A stretch of 64,000 bases of DNA from positions 2,545,001 through 2,609,000 of the forward strand of contig CM043963.1 in assembly GCA_014529385.2 (NCBI GenBank), in the 5' to 3' direction. The position numbers and the translations under genes are program-made. Below, in pieces: positions 29,556 through 39,911 of the stretch. Numbering within the stretch: position 1 is the first letter of the stretch; each line of letters starts with the position of its first letter. Origin of the DNA: Adiantum capillus-veneris. Its lineage: Eukaryota > Streptophyta > Polypodiopsida > Polypodiales > Pteridaceae. The notes beneath the pieces are model-generated. The model ran no database searches and was not told the DNA's origin. It saw only the letters and a list, made by a program, of their open reading frames with translations.

Positions 29556-31654
29556 GTCATGATATGTCCAAGCAAAGATATCCTTGTATTCCTTGAGGGC
29601 TCCTTAAGTACAGCCTCTTCAGTTTCGGTAAGGTCTTGAGCAATAAAGACTGGTTTAGACTCCTCACCTGGTTCTGCTAATTCTATCTCTTTAACTACCG
29701 CTGGACCATCATAGACTCCACTGCTTTCATTGGTAGGTATTCGTTGGGCCTTGGCATACACAACCTTTCGCTCCCCTGTGGTATAAGATTTAAAATGTTG
29801 AGGAGCCGTATGTAAGTCAGCAGGCTCTTGTCTTGACGGAGACCTTTCTTTTAGTTCTGCCTCCTTTTGTTGTTGTGCTAACTCTCGGTTTTGACGTCTT
29901 CTTATAGTTCGACTCAATTTCGGCTCTGTAACCTCCAATTGAGCGAGGTCAATGGGTCGCGGGCTGCACCACATGACATTCTGGAGATGTTCACCCCAAT
30001 TGTCTACTAGCTTTCGATGAGCATCACATGCCCCTAGATAGCTAAGCCATTCTGCAGTAGATCTTTCCTTGTTTATCCTAGCTCTCACATTTGCTCGATA
30101 TCGTCGTCTCTTATATGACCTTTGTTTCTTGTTAAGGTTTTGATTTTGGTAAATGTTTGAACTCGACTCGCTTGATAGGTCTTCGCTTGTATCTTCTTCA
30201 CTCTCATATAAATTACCATAGATGGTCGTACTAGACCTTGAGTGTTTAGTTTCTATACTTGGCTCACTCGATGTTTCCTCAGGTTCTGAATCCATTTCTC
30301 CCTGAGATTCCGTTTCTGATGTGTATTGGCCTGAAGCCTTTGAGGAATCATCGGTTTCACTCTCAGGTAGGTGTGCCTCTTTCTTATCATCGGATGTTAC
30401 ATGCGCTACACCTAACATGTTTACTGGTGCAATGTGTGGTATCTCCTCCCCATCTGGTGTTACCCAGGTTGTTCCTCTAGCTCCCCATGTATCTATAGTT
30501 GCCGCTAGGTGTACCCAATCGACATTGTCTGACTCAGCCATTCCGGGTAGGATATCCATATAAGGAGAGTTCTCCCCAATATCCGTGTCTTCGTTACACG
30601 TGTAACAATACTGTAATGGAGCTGAGTGAATTGTTGTGTCTGATCGATTATCAATGATGAATTTATTTCCTAGAGGATGCGTTCGACCACTTAAAAGATC
30701 AACTCGAATGACAGAGTCTTGGAACTGTAAGTAGACGTGGTTTTTGGACCAGTCATGCACCATTTTTGCTTCCCTCATGAATGGACGCCCTAAGATCATC
30801 TCAAATGACATAAGATACTTGGAAAAATCCATAACAATGAAAGTTTGCCTTACCTTGTGTCCCAAGACCTTGATCTTGAGATCCTTAAGCATTCCAATAG
30901 GCGTAACAATAGATCCATTAGCCATTTTTACCACTACGCTTGTGGCTTCAAGGTGAGGTCGTCCCATAGACTCCCAACAACTCTTTGTCACCATGCTGAC
31001 TCCCGCACCACCGTCAAGGACTCCCTTTACAGTTAATCCTTTAGTAGTGATTGACAGAGTAGCATTAGATTCATCACCTTCAAAGTATTGCCCCAACTTG
31101 TTAACGGGTACTTCAATTACAGATTCATGTCCCGCTAGGTCAGATGGTGGTGCTAAATGTTCCTCATCATTCATTACCGAGTCTGGTTTGTTCATATGTG
31201 CAAACTGTGGTAATCCGGCCTGTAATTCTCCATTGAGGAAGGCTCGAAGAGTTGAGACTAGCTCGGGGTCTTTATATAGTTTGGACATGATGGTGGTTCT
31301 AACTTCCGAAGACATGAAATCCATCAATTTGGCAACATTTAATGGCATCTTGTTGGACGTAGGACCTTGACAAGAGAATGGTAAAGATGGAATCTCCACT
31401 TCCTCAAGGGGGTCGGGCATTCCCTCACCAAACATTCTCTCTAGTAGGAAAGGTGTGTGTCCACTTTCAGATGTCCTACCCTCACTCTCTTCCTGAATGA
31501 TACTGGGTATAGCTAACGGCCTGTAGTTCTTGTGAGGTTGAACTTGTGTAGGAAACATTGTGTCCGACATCTGGATGTGTTTGGGTTCAGGTTCTAATGT
31601 TCGTTGAGTTTCTTCCACCAAACCCCTCAGTTGTTGGACTCGTTCAATTTCCAC
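29552..31654 (-). CDS. Protease region of Tat-like element (700 aa)
   Basis: In the same frame as gag, separated by a single TGA (31709-31711). It carries a retropepsin domain about one third in: VKGVLDGGAGVSMVT (DGGA in place of DTGA/DSGA), then VVVKMANGSIVTPIGMLKDL, TFIVMDF and MILGRPFMREA. A long linker rich in Glu/Ser (SETESQGEMDSEPEETSSEP) and a basic RRYRANVRARINKE segment follow. It ends in a frame different from the following pol. The change occurs close to the conserved KEYKDIFAW leader, which could be a mutation or an expression-level frameshift; I favour mutation. Confidence 0.85.
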   Translation of the reverse strand: MEIERVQQLRGLVEETQRTLEPEPKHIQMSDTMFPTQVQPHKNYRPLAIPSIIQEESEGRTSESGHTPFLLERMFGEGMPDPLEEVEIPSLPFSCQGPTSNKMPLNVAKLMDFMSSEVRTTIMSKLYKDPELVSTLRAFLNGELQAGLPQFAHMNKPDSVMNDEEHLAPPSDLAGHESVIEVPVNKLGQYFEGDESNATLSITTKGLTVKGVLDGGAGVSMVTKSCWESMGRPHLEATSVVVKMANGSIVTPIGMLKDLKIKVLGHKVRQTFIVMDFSKYLMSFEMILGRPFMREAKMVHDWSKNHVYLQFQDSVIRVDLLSGRTHPLGNKFIIDNRSDTTIHSAPLQYCYTCNEDTDIGENSPYMDILPGMAESDNVDWVHLAATIDTWGARGTTWVTPDGEEIPHIAPVNMLGVAHVTSDDKKEAHLPESETDDSSKASGQYTSETESQGEMDSEPEETSSEPSIETKHSRSSTTIYGNLYESEEDTSEDLSSESSSNIYQNQNLNKKQRSYKRRRYRANVRARINKERSTAEWLSYLGACDAHRKLVDNWGEHLQNVMWCSPRPIDLAQLEVTEPKLSRTIRRRQNRELAQQQKEAELKERSPSRQEPADLHTAPQHFKSYTTGERKVVYAKAQRIPTNESSGVYDGPAVVKEIELAEPGEESKPVFIAQDLTETEEAVLKEPSRNTRISLLGHIMT

Positions 31655-31708
31655 TGTTGGGTTTGGATAGGTTCCAATCTTTCTCTTGCAATCCTCATTT
31701 TTCGTCTC

Positions 31709-33808
31709 TCATGGCTTATCTTGGGGGTTCGCAACTGGGTAGTTTAACTTTGAATACTCTTTTGATGTTCGTCGTAATTTCCTCTCGTGATCCTCCTCAC
31801 TGGCTTTTTCCTTTGTAGTAACAGTTTTGGTCTCCGTGGTCTCTATCGAATCTGAGTCATCCTCAGGGTCATTCATATACACGGGATCCTCTCCTGTCCT
31901 TATGTTAGTCTTTGAACTAGGTTTTGAGCTAGAAGCATTAAGGGATTTCTTTCTTCGTGTTTTCTTCTTTCTCACTCGGCCAATGGATGCAGCATCTCTC
32001 TCTTCGAGGATGTAATTTTGCTTTTGGAGCATCGATCGTGTGAGTGCATTCACTGGTGCTATGTTTATAGTTGGTGGTGTCCCATCAACAATCTCTATTA
32101 TATTCAATGGTGTGATTTTCGGTGCGTTTGGATTGTTAGGACACTGTGCGATCAAATGATCTATGCCACAACGATTACAAGTGAGTATTGGCATTGCCAA
32201 TGCACTCCCTTGACTTGTTTGCATTAGTGCGGCATTCTTTTGCATTCTAATGGGGCACTCAGCTACTCGATGTGGTCCACCACATTCGTAGTACTGAAGA
32301 GGTGGTCTCTTGGTAAAACTATTAATGTTTTGGCCTCTTGCTGCTAGCGCAGTAGCTTGATATACCGGTTTGATTTGTCCCCAATGGTCTTCCATATAGT
32401 ACATGGGACACTCCTCAAGCATGTCGACTCCATAGGTGATACTAGAGTCTATGTCCTCTTTGCAATCTACATAAGTACTAGATGACTCGCAACCTATTTG
32501 GTTCATAGGTGTAACTCTTGGATGAGGGGGTTGCGGTCCTAGCACTGGAGGTGGCAACGGTGTGGTTTGGACCACATTTTGGGTTCTAGGGACCATGTGT
32601 TGTAATGGCAATTGTTGCTCCATGGGTGGGGTAGGCATCAATGCAGGAACTCGAGGTGAGTCTGCCCAAGCTATAGGCGGTCTATTTTCCATGATGCGTT
32701 TAAGCATTAGGCAATCCTTCGCTTGATGGCCATACCTACCACACGCGTTACAAGTCCCGTTAAACTTTACTCTGAAAGTAGGGCATTCACTCGTAGTATG
32801 TGGGCCCAAGCAAATTGAGCACCATTGTTGCTCCCTTCTTGGATACATATGAGTGTTTTGTGGAGTACGATTACCCCTAAGGCTTTCTTGGATGGCCTTT
32901 GTGAGATCTGCCAAAGTCATCTCAGATATCGTTTGCTCTTTCACGATTGGCTTTATCTTCATTGGCTCATGCCCTGATGCTTGCGAGCTACTAGACTTCG
33001 GCTCGGCAGACACTCTTTCTCTTGCAATCATTAAATTATCCTCCAATTGGATTGCATTCATGGTGACTGCTTCCGAAGTAGTGATACCTCTAATGACTAG
33101 GCCATTATAGATACTTTCATGTCGTAGTCCCCCAATGAATCTATCGAGCAATTGGTTGTTGTTGAATCGCTCGTTTGGATTGCATCGAGAATTCAAATTC
33201 TTTAGGCGACTAATGAAGTCTCTCACGGATTCACCTTCTTCTCGTTGGGCTTTTTGGAGCTGAGAGGCTACACCCCAAAGTACTCCCTCTCGTATGTATT
33301 CTATTAAGAACAGTCTCCTAAGAGTAGAGTATATCGTTTTTTCTTCTACTCTTAAGGTTCTATACCAATCTCCAGCCTTTCCGCTTAGGGTCAAACTCAA
33401 AGCCTTACACTTATGTAGCTCATTGTGCTCTTCCAAGGAATCGCACACATGTTCAAAGACTTCCATATGCTTTCTAGCATCTCCGTCTCCATTGAATTTC
33501 TGTGTGAGCTTAGCTACTCGAACTGCCTTGCTCCTAGGCTCTCTATCAGGTGCACTACGCATGTTTTCCGCAATAGAGCGACCGATAGTTTGAGCAAATG
33601 CTGCCAAATCTCCTATTTGAGCAGGTATAATGGGTGTATGTGCTCCTGGAACCACATGTGAGATGGGAGTTGGCCTTGGCCTTGGCATACGCGCGGCTCT
33701 TGGGTCCCAAATTTCGTATGGTGGTGTACCAGACGGTGGTCCAAAGTTTACAGGCGTGGCCCTAGGCATAGGGGGTGCCTGATATGGCATGTTATTATTA
33801 AATGGCAT
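31709..33808 (-). CDS. Gag of Tat-like element (capsid and zinc knuckles)
   Basis: The Pro-rich N-terminus continues the frame of the two ORFs upstream (33920 and 34376). The capsid/retrotrans_gag region has VRVAKLTQKFNGDGDARKHM, LSGKAGDWYRTL and REEGESVRDFISRLKNLNSR. Four nucleocapsid knuckles follow, mostly non-canonical: CSICLGPHTTSEC (one residue short), CNACGRYGHQAKDC (classic CX2CX4HX4C), YYECGGPHRVAEC (first Cys replaced) and CNRCGIDHLIAQC (one residue short). The C-terminus is basic and Ser/Thr-rich. A TGA stop at 31709-31711 ends it; the protease region continues in the same frame. Confidence 0.88.
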   Translation of the reverse strand: MPFNNNMPYQAPPMPRATPVNFGPPSGTPPYEIWDPRAARMPRPRPTPISHVVPGAHTPIIPAQIGDLAAFAQTIGRSIAENMRSAPDREPRSKAVRVAKLTQKFNGDGDARKHMEVFEHVCDSLEEHNELHKCKALSLTLSGKAGDWYRTLRVEEKTIYSTLRRLFLIEYIREGVLWGVASQLQKAQREEGESVRDFISRLKNLNSRCNPNERFNNNQLLDRFIGGLRHESIYNGLVIRGITTSEAVTMNAIQLEDNLMIARERVSAEPKSSSSQASGHEPMKIKPIVKEQTISEMTLADLTKAIQESLRGNRTPQNTHMYPRREQQWCSICLGPHTTSECPTFRVKFNGTCNACGRYGHQAKDCLMLKRIMENRPPIAWADSPRVPALMPTPPMEQQLPLQHMVPRTQNVVQTTPLPPPVLGPQPPHPRVTPMNQIGCESSSTYVDCKEDIDSSITYGVDMLEECPMYYMEDHWGQIKPVYQATALAARGQNINSFTKRPPLQYYECGGPHRVAECPIRMQKNAALMQTSQGSALAMPILTCNRCGIDHLIAQCPNNPNAPKITPLNIIEIVDGTPPTINIAPVNALTRSMLQKQNYILEERDAASIGRVRKKKTRRKKSLNASSSKPSSKTNIRTGEDPVYMNDPEDDSDSIETTETKTVTTKEKASEEDHERKLRRTSKEYSKLNYPVANPQDKP

Positions 33809-33919
33809 GGCTCCACTTGTATAAGAGCTTGGATAATTCCATTGTGGATTGTAAGCTCTTGGAATAATCGGAGGTGTAGGAGCTACATGAGGCTGAGGTA
33901 CGACAGGTGCACATGATTG

Positions 33920-34357
33920 TTACATACATGTAGGTATAGTTGGGGGCACTGTGCTACTAGGCATCGGCGCAGTATTAACAAATGAACTCCATGGTGTACT
34001 TCTTGTCATGCTCACCACTGGGATATGCATGGTAGCCGTAGTGTCATTAAGAGAAAGATGAGCTAGATCTGGAAAGGTAAAGCTGCCACTTGTGGGCTCA
34101 GATTGTATTGAGGCTCCTGGCGAAACAACATATGGAGGATCAATGGGGCTCACTGAGGGAGTCTCCATTTGTGATAGGGTTGGTTGGTTGGCCTTTCCTG
34201 TATCCAAGAATCTCATTAGGCCTGTTGAAGGCATGTTGATCCCTGTGTTTTGTCTTTCTAACTCGACAATCCTATGGAGGACATCACAGACTTTCTGTTG
34301 TTGCTCATCTATGCTAGTAGCACCCGATGTGGATTGTAGAACATCTAACCAACCCAC
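33920..34357 (-). pseudogene. Gag N-terminal extension, second segment
   Basis: Open 145-codon stretch in the same frame as the flanking ORFs, bounded by single stops near 34376 and 33920. Low-complexity Ser/Thr/Pro sequence with a short helical stretch (EQQQKVCDVLHRIVELERQN). Most likely one gag ORF running 35188 to 31709, broken by two stop mutations. Confidence 0.65.
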
Positions 34358-34375
34358 ATGATAGGTGTGTCCTGT

Positions 34376-35188
34376 TTACCAATCAGTTAAAGCTTCTGCT
34401 TGTAGGTCATACTCCCAATTTTCGTTTAGGAATATCCCATCTAGGCCCGGCGTGCTAGAGGTTTCCCTTGAAGTGGAAGCATTATTGCTCCCCATCGCTT
34501 GCCCCTCCGTGACTGCTACCTTGGGAGCACTCGGTTGCTCGGCTGGCATGATTGTTGTCATAGGAGCCTTTGCTTTCAGGGCTCGACTTTGTTCTAGCCC
34601 TCGTAGGTTCTCAATTTCCCTCTCCCTTGTTGCTTGCATATAGCGTTCGATCTCTTGTACTTCGGCAAGACTCCTACCATCAGGTAGTAAAACCTCAGAG
34701 GGAGATAGTCCGAAAGGATCAGGAGGTGCAGTGGATGGAACATTCACATGCACACTCTGAAGAAGCATAGGGTCCATTTTAGGCATGAATGACGAATTTA
34801 CTTCCCCACTCCCTTCATTTATTTCATTAACCGCATGTTCGGAGCGAGTAGCTCTACTAAGGGTCTCTTTTAAGCGGCTAAACACGCTGGACCCGGGCCG
34901 TGGGCCCATGGCATGCATGTCTTGACTTGAACTGTCAGGGTTTGGTGTAGGATACCCCTCCATGACTTCGTAGTCAGAGGAAGAATCACTAGACGCGATA
35001 TGAGGATCTTGGGTCGCGCTACCTTGAGTCCCGGCCGAAGGTCCAGAACCTAGGGTGGAGGAATAATGGGTGCCCGCGTAAATGGAGACACTACCAATAT
35101 GCTCGTGCTCTAACACTCGTCCAGAGCGTAGGTTCATATGACTTGGATCCCCTAGAAGTGTCAGTGAGGGCCCGTGAAGGCTGCTCAC
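34376..35188 (-). CDS. Gag N-terminal extension, first ORF of Tat-like element (270 aa)
   Basis: The first long ORF after the leader; its frame matches gag and the protease region. Ser/Gly/Pro-rich, with a helical charged segment VQEIERYMQATREREIENLR. Extended gag N-termini or extra 5' ORFs are known in Ogre-type elements (family knowledge). It ends TDW at a stop, with the same frame resuming immediately. Confidence 0.65.
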   Translation of the reverse strand: MSSLHGPSLTLLGDPSHMNLRSGRVLEHEHIGSVSIYAGTHYSSTLGSGPSAGTQGSATQDPHIASSDSSSDYEVMEGYPTPNPDSSSQDMHAMGPRPGSSVFSRLKETLSRATRSEHAVNEINEGSGEVNSSFMPKMDPMLLQSVHVNVPSTAPPDPFGLSPSEVLLPDGRSLAEVQEIERYMQATREREIENLRGLEQSRALKAKAPMTTIMPAEQPSAPKVAVTEGQAMGSNNASTSRETSSTPGLDGIFLNENWEYDLQAEALTDW

Positions 35189-36214
35189 CTAGTAATTTTG
35201 GGTGTTTTGCAACCCAAGTCTTTTCTTATTTTTTGATTTTTTGGCCCTTTTTTTCTGACCTAGCTATAGAATAGAACGTATGATAGCTTAAAACGAGCGT
35301 CTCGGTCAGAGGGACGTGCCGTGCTTTACAGCCCTCCGTTTGGTCACTTTATGCCCTCGGAATCCCTAAAACCGTCAATTTCTAGTAGGGAACTAAGCCC
35401 GAATTAGAAAGTCTAAGGGTGCAAGTGGGAAGAGAAGGGAGGAGAGTGGAGGACTTGCCCCACATGCTCTCATTCCCTCTTGAGGGGGTAGGGTATATAT
35501 ATAAGAGTGAGTCTAGTATATATCATAAGATTGAGGACTGAGGCTTGGGCTTGGGCCTGGGCCTGGGCTTGGGCTTGGGGAAATGATCCCGATCCCGATC
35601 AAAATTTTAGTGTAGCCCCCCAGTCACTCACGCTTAAATATTTTCGGTTTTTTTAATAAATTTTATTATTATTATTATTATTATTATTTTTGGGCGACGA
35701 CCGCGTGTGGATTTGGTGACCCTTTCTTGGCCACACACACTCTCACCTACCTAACCTCCCAGTCAACAGCTCACATCTCACAGACAGCTCACTAGCTTAT
35801 CTGCTTACTAACAGTGTTGCTAACCACTAACTAATCTACTAACTAATCTGTTAACTGCCTACTGACAGTGACCTAACTGTCCACCTACTTCCTTTCTCAC
35901 TACCTTACTGTGCAAAAAACTGTGTGCAGGCAAACCTTGACAGAAACTGTGTGGAGACTGTGTACAAGCAGAAATTGCTAACTGCCTTCCTACTTATTCA
36001 TTCACTGCAAACAAGGTAACGACTACTAATTGTGCAAAGACTGTGTGCAAACAGAAAACACAACATTATACAGAAATCACAGAAATTGCAGACAACACAG
36101 AAATTAACAATTTACAGAAAAACAACTCATTCCTCTTCCTCTTCCTCTTCTTTCCTACTACAAACAACTCATAGGAGAAGCACAAAGTGCCTCTTGGATC
36201 TAGTGCAGGGCGTT
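35189..36214 (-). other. Leader of Tat-like element
   Basis: About 1 kb untranslated 5' region (element sense from 36214). It contains an (ATT)n run at 35664-35690, a GGGCTT/GGGCCT hexamer array at 35543-35580, and CTCTTC repeats at 36133-36151. No ORF of note. Confidence 0.7.
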
Positions 36215-36232
36215 TCCCCGGCAACGGCGCCA
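36215..36232 (-). other. Primer binding site, tRNA-Asp
   Basis: In element sense TGGCGCCGTTGCCGGGGA, exactly complementary to the 3' end of plant tRNA-Asp(GUC) as I know it, four bases from the LTR. Asp primers are typical of the Athila/Tat/Ogre branch. Confidence 0.9.
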
Positions 36233-36236
36233 AAAA

Positions 36237-36821
36237 TGTGCACTTCTTGCCGCACTGTCGAAGCAAGGGACTTGCCGATACACCGTGTGCGAGCCACAAA
36301 TGGCTCCAAGCACACAACAAGACTAATCTAGCAAGCTCAAAAGAGGGCAAAGGTGTGTCACTCACCGCTCTATGCTCCTGCCGTGGAGGATTCCTCGCCG
36401 CGATAAAGAAGAAGCTGCAGTTGTGTCGCGCTCAACCGCTTCGCCGCCGTCGTGCCTTCGTAATGCTCGATGGCACACACACTCTCCCTCTCTCTCTCTC
36501 ACACATACACACACACACGAGGAGGTGAAAAAGAAGAAGATGGAGATGGAGATGGAGCAAGAGCACTCTTCTATTGCACAAATGAGAGAATGCCTGAATT
36601 TTAGGTTTAGTTGGCTTTTATATGAGCTCACCCCATTCACACTTGGGCGCCCATGCTTAGCCAACTAATCCCTTGAATGTCCCAGTTAGAGTGCGCCTCT
36701 CATCGGCGATCACTCTTACCCTTTTCCTATTGGTCCGACAGGCCCGGTACCTGACTCTACCAAATACATAATTCACGTCCGTCGTAGGTGATGGGGTGTC
36801 CGTGAGCCGTGAGGGTTAACA
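36237..36821 (-). repeat. 5' LTR of Tat-like element
   Basis: 585 bp, near-identical to 22922-23505; element sense TGTTAACCCTCACGG to ...AGTGCACA. Followed on the right by TSD ACTGG (36822-36826). Confidence 0.95.
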
Positions 36822-37273
36822 ACTGGGGAGTGTTCCCATTCAATTGCATAAGTACCCAACCTAGGTATCTATGTGCATGTGAATCACCTCTTCTTAATAG
36901 TTCATCAACTTATTAATAATTGACATTTTTGCATCATTTTAGAAATTGTGGGATTTTGAGTTGCATTGCCCAACCCAGCTTTTATCCCATATATAATTGA
37001 CCCTATGGGTCTCTTCTCAACCATAAGTTAGTACCTCAGTAACAACACCAGTATGTGCAGTACCTTAGTACCTCTAGCTTTTTTGCTCGCAGTTCCGACA
37101 TTACTGTCAAGACAAGGATCCTAAGAAGCAAGGCTCGACCTAGGGGGTCAGGGACCTGAGCCAGGGGCTCGGACTGGACCCGTGTGGATTGGGGATCCAT
37201 ATTATGGCTAGGGCTAGGAGCTGGCCTATATATAGGGTGGTGGATCCGACATCTCAGTCTCCTAGGTCTTACA
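36822..37273 (+). repeat. Family D LTR, right piece
   Basis: Resumes with ACTGGGGAGTGTTCCC and continues like the LTR at 63549 (CCAACCTAGGTATCTATG, then TATATAATTGACCCTATGGGTC). It ends TCCTAGGTCTTACA at 37273. A TATA-like ATATATAA occurs near 36990. Together with 22729-22921 it makes about 640 bp. Confidence 0.85.
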
Positions 37274-37274
37274 T

Positions 37275-37286
37275 TGGTATCAGAGC
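37275..37286 (+). other. Primer binding site, initiator tRNA-Met
   Basis: TGGTATCAGAGC, exact, one base after the LTR end. Because a polypurine tract also precedes this LTR (22717-22728), internal sequence flanks the LTR on both sides. Confidence 0.88.
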
Positions 37287-39231
37287 TCAGGCGGTTGGGG
37301 ATAAGGAGCAGGCAGCCATGGAGGAAGGGGGGAAGCTTGCATGAATTATCTCTCCTTTTCAATCTGCTTGCATGGATAATCTCTCCTTCTCAATCTCTCT
37401 CTCGTTTTCCTCTTTCGGACGACTAATGGGAAAGGGCTCCTGTAGAGCCGAGGAGAGTCGACGAAGGCGCGGACATGGCCGCTTAGAGGAGAAAAGGGAA
37501 GCTTGACACCATGACGAAATGGGGTGAGGGTGGGCTTGTTCGGTTCGCCACAGCCTGTAGAGGCGTTCTCGTGACATGGAGGAAGCTAGGCGAGCATCAC
37601 AGAGACCCGCAGGGTTGCCGATGCAGGTTTTACACTTTTTTTTTTCTTTTTGACCTTGGACGCCCTCTGTTGGCCCTTTCCATTACAAGGAGCATGTCCC
37701 ACGCCTTGGGGCTTGGAGGGGTTCGTGAAGACAGGTGCATGCAATCATGCACGGCTACATGATCATGCAAAGGCCTTCGCAAGGGGGATGGCTGCATGGT
37801 CAAGTGCTGCAAAGGGCAATGAAATTGCAGGGTAGTGTACAATGCCCAAAGGGGTTAACACAAAAAACCGCCAAAGTCGTATCCCTTGAGCAAGGCTTGC
37901 ATGGATTACTATTGAACATTTCGCAGAGCATGTTCATGGCATCCGATCGATATGGCAAGGGTCGTTAGAATGACCGCTATAGGCAGTTTGAGGACTGGGT
38001 CCTCAGAAAGGGAATTTCTTGAGTTCCTAAGTGCTACGACATACATTACCATAATAATCGCACAACAAGCACAGGGTGCCTCTGTTCGACAAGTTTTTGT
38101 GGGTAGCCAAACATCCAAAGTTGGGCTATTGAGCTGTATCAAGCAAAGGCATGGCAAATTGAGCTTCCCTAGATCAAGCAGAATCTATAGGGGTCAAGGA
38201 CCGCCAATCGCTCAACATACATGGTGAGTAGAATTAATGGCCAATGTTAGGGAGCAAGTCGACAAGGTCTTGGGCTACAAGCGTGGAATTCAGGACGAGG
38301 TAATTTTTTTAGTTTCTTTTATTTTGATTCCTCAATCATAGCTACTGCATATAGGCAAGGTTGCCTAGACACACCGGCAAGCCAGGCAGGGCTTGCGACT
38401 TGTAAGATCCCGTTAGCGACAAGGCTGCTCCTTAACTGCAATTCCAAGAAGCTATCAAGCAAGTTGCTAGAGCTTCCCTTTTCAGCAAGCTGTTTTTCCA
38501 TGATGCCCCCAGACAAGGATATGATCCATCGATTATTGATAACCATGATACGACGGGTTCTCTAAGACATCACGGGGGCAAGGCTTCGTCTAATCCTCAT
38601 GATAATAGTAATTAAGCCAAGCACATGTACATCTCTTGCAAGTATTTTTCTATTTTTCAATACATTGCACAATTTGACAAGGTCGACTATTTGTGACTGT
38701 TGGACACGGTTGACTTTCTTTGGCAAGAGTATCTGTTCGCTATGAGCATTAGAACTCTATAAGTACTTATGCGAATCCACAGTTTGGAATATGCTATTAG
38801 CACACGGATTTGGGGAAACTTTTCAAGATGTTTGCATGTTTTTACATCCCATGAGGGTGTATATGATACATACGCTACCTCACTCAAGGAGTACATATGG
38901 CTATGAGCCGGATTTGAGCGAACTAGCGGAACCTCGCCACAAGTGGGCGACAAGGTTAGTGCATTTCAAGTTATGTTTGTTCTTGTCTATGTTTTACTTT
39001 TCATTTTGGAAATGATCTCTCTGGTGTGCAAAGCAAAGTGCTTGGGCAGACTCCATAAGACGTCGTTGTACAAAGCAAAGTGTTTTGCCCGACTTCATGT
39101 GAAGTACGGGTTCTCTTATGTGTCAAGGTATTATCGATTGAATTCAGATCAATGATAATGGCATACATATTTGGCACTATGTGGATATAAGCTCATAGTT
39201 TACGAAACGGCGCACTGTGCTATATCTATGT
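37287..39231 (+). other. Unassigned 1.9 kb after the family D LTR
   Basis: It follows a PBS, so the first part should be 5' internal sequence of a family D element. No gag, protease or pol motif was seen in any frame; open stretches of 60-91 codons (such as 37952-38227, QQAQGASVRQVFVGSQTSKV) look like chance. A non-coding (LARD-like) internal region is the simplest reading. Confidence 0.45.
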
Positions 39232-39911
39232 TGTAACAGACTTGGACACTCCAAGTCAAGAATCGACCGCGATAGCACCTAATAACCACTTGAAAACAGT
39301 TCACAGTAGATTTGCACTGGATCGGCGGAGTTCCGTGCCTAGAGATATTGACCCCAAAGACTGGCGCCCCTTTCGGTATTTCTTTTTGTATTAATCAGAG
39401 TTCAAAGTACAAGAGAGGTTGGGTCTCACTCTCAGACCCTGCGTCCAGATGCTCTGCAGGGTGGGAGCCCAAGCCACTTATTTATTTACAAGGGATGCCA
39501 AAAGCAGAGCCCCAAAAGCTTAAAATCAAAAGCCTAAAAATAAAACAAAGGCTCTATCTCTCACAAGCTCTCTTGAGCTTATCAAATTAAAGCAAAAGTT
39601 TCTTCTCTCTCCCATCTTTGCGTAGAACAAAAACACTGCTTTTCCCAGCGCAAAAAGCAAAAATCTGCTGTACAGTCCTGTGTAACGCCCCGCACAATCC
39701 GGAATCTGTTGTACGGTGCCACGTCATCATGTCTGCGCATTTTTCGTGATCTTCCCCTGTTGCCTTTAGGGTTAGGGTTAGGGTTTCTGCAGTTTAGGGT
39801 TTTTGGCAGCATAATTAGGGTTTGCAGGTTTTAGGGTTAGGGTTTCAGAGTTAGGGTTTGCAGGTTTTTAGTGTTTTTGCAGACGGGTAGCCACATCATC
39901 ACTTTGTGACA
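39232..39911 (-). repeat. Family C LTR, minus orientation (3' LTR)
   Basis: 680 bp; on the plus strand it starts TGTAACAGACTTGGACACTCC and ends CACTTTGTGACA, the reverse of the termini at 385-911. It contains the conserved block (39347-39386), the GAGCATCTGGACGC block, and about eight TTTAGGG-type words at 39764-39860. Longer than the sister LTRs because of the telomere-like tract. Confidence 0.88.
39765..39860 (-). repeat. Telomere-like TTTAGGG words inside LTR
   Basis: TTTAGGGTTAGGGTTAGGGTTT and several separate TTTAGGG or TTAGGGTTT copies, spaced by TGCAGG-like sequence. In LTR sense they read AAACCCTAA (telo-box), upstream of the TATA region; the sister LTR at 385-911 has two. Confidence 0.85.

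Larger units (their letters stand above)
22922..36821 (-). mobile_element. Tat/Ogre-like Ty3 retrotransposon, 13.9 kb, nested in family D LTR
   Basis: Complete structure on the minus strand: 5' LTR 36237-36821, tRNA-Asp PBS 36215-36232, long leader, gag with extended N-terminus, protease, RT-RNase H-integrase, a second protease-like region, two further 3' ORFs, polypurine tract 23508-23518 and 3' LTR 22922-23505. TSD ACTGG. Large size, Asp primer, and the pol leader DIFAWTYHDM support the Tat/Ogre/Athila branch (family knowledge). The LTRs are very similar by eye, so insertion is recent relative to its neighbours. Stops, frameshifts and an RT active-site change indicate it is not autonomous now. 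Confidence 0.93.

Noticed and set aside
29552-29620. Programmed frameshift between protease and pol ORFs
   Set aside because: No clear slippery heptamer was seen near the KEYKDIFAW leader; a small indel is the simpler explanation for one copy.
37511-38227. Short plus-strand ORFs after the family D LTR as host genes
   Set aside because: Below 92 codons, no recognisable motif, no splice pattern, and the position follows a retroelement PBS.
39765-39860. Telomeric repeats as a chromosome end or ancient fusion point
   Set aside because: They are short, interrupted, and lie inside a well-delimited LTR whose sister copies have the same telo-box words; more likely an LTR promoter feature.
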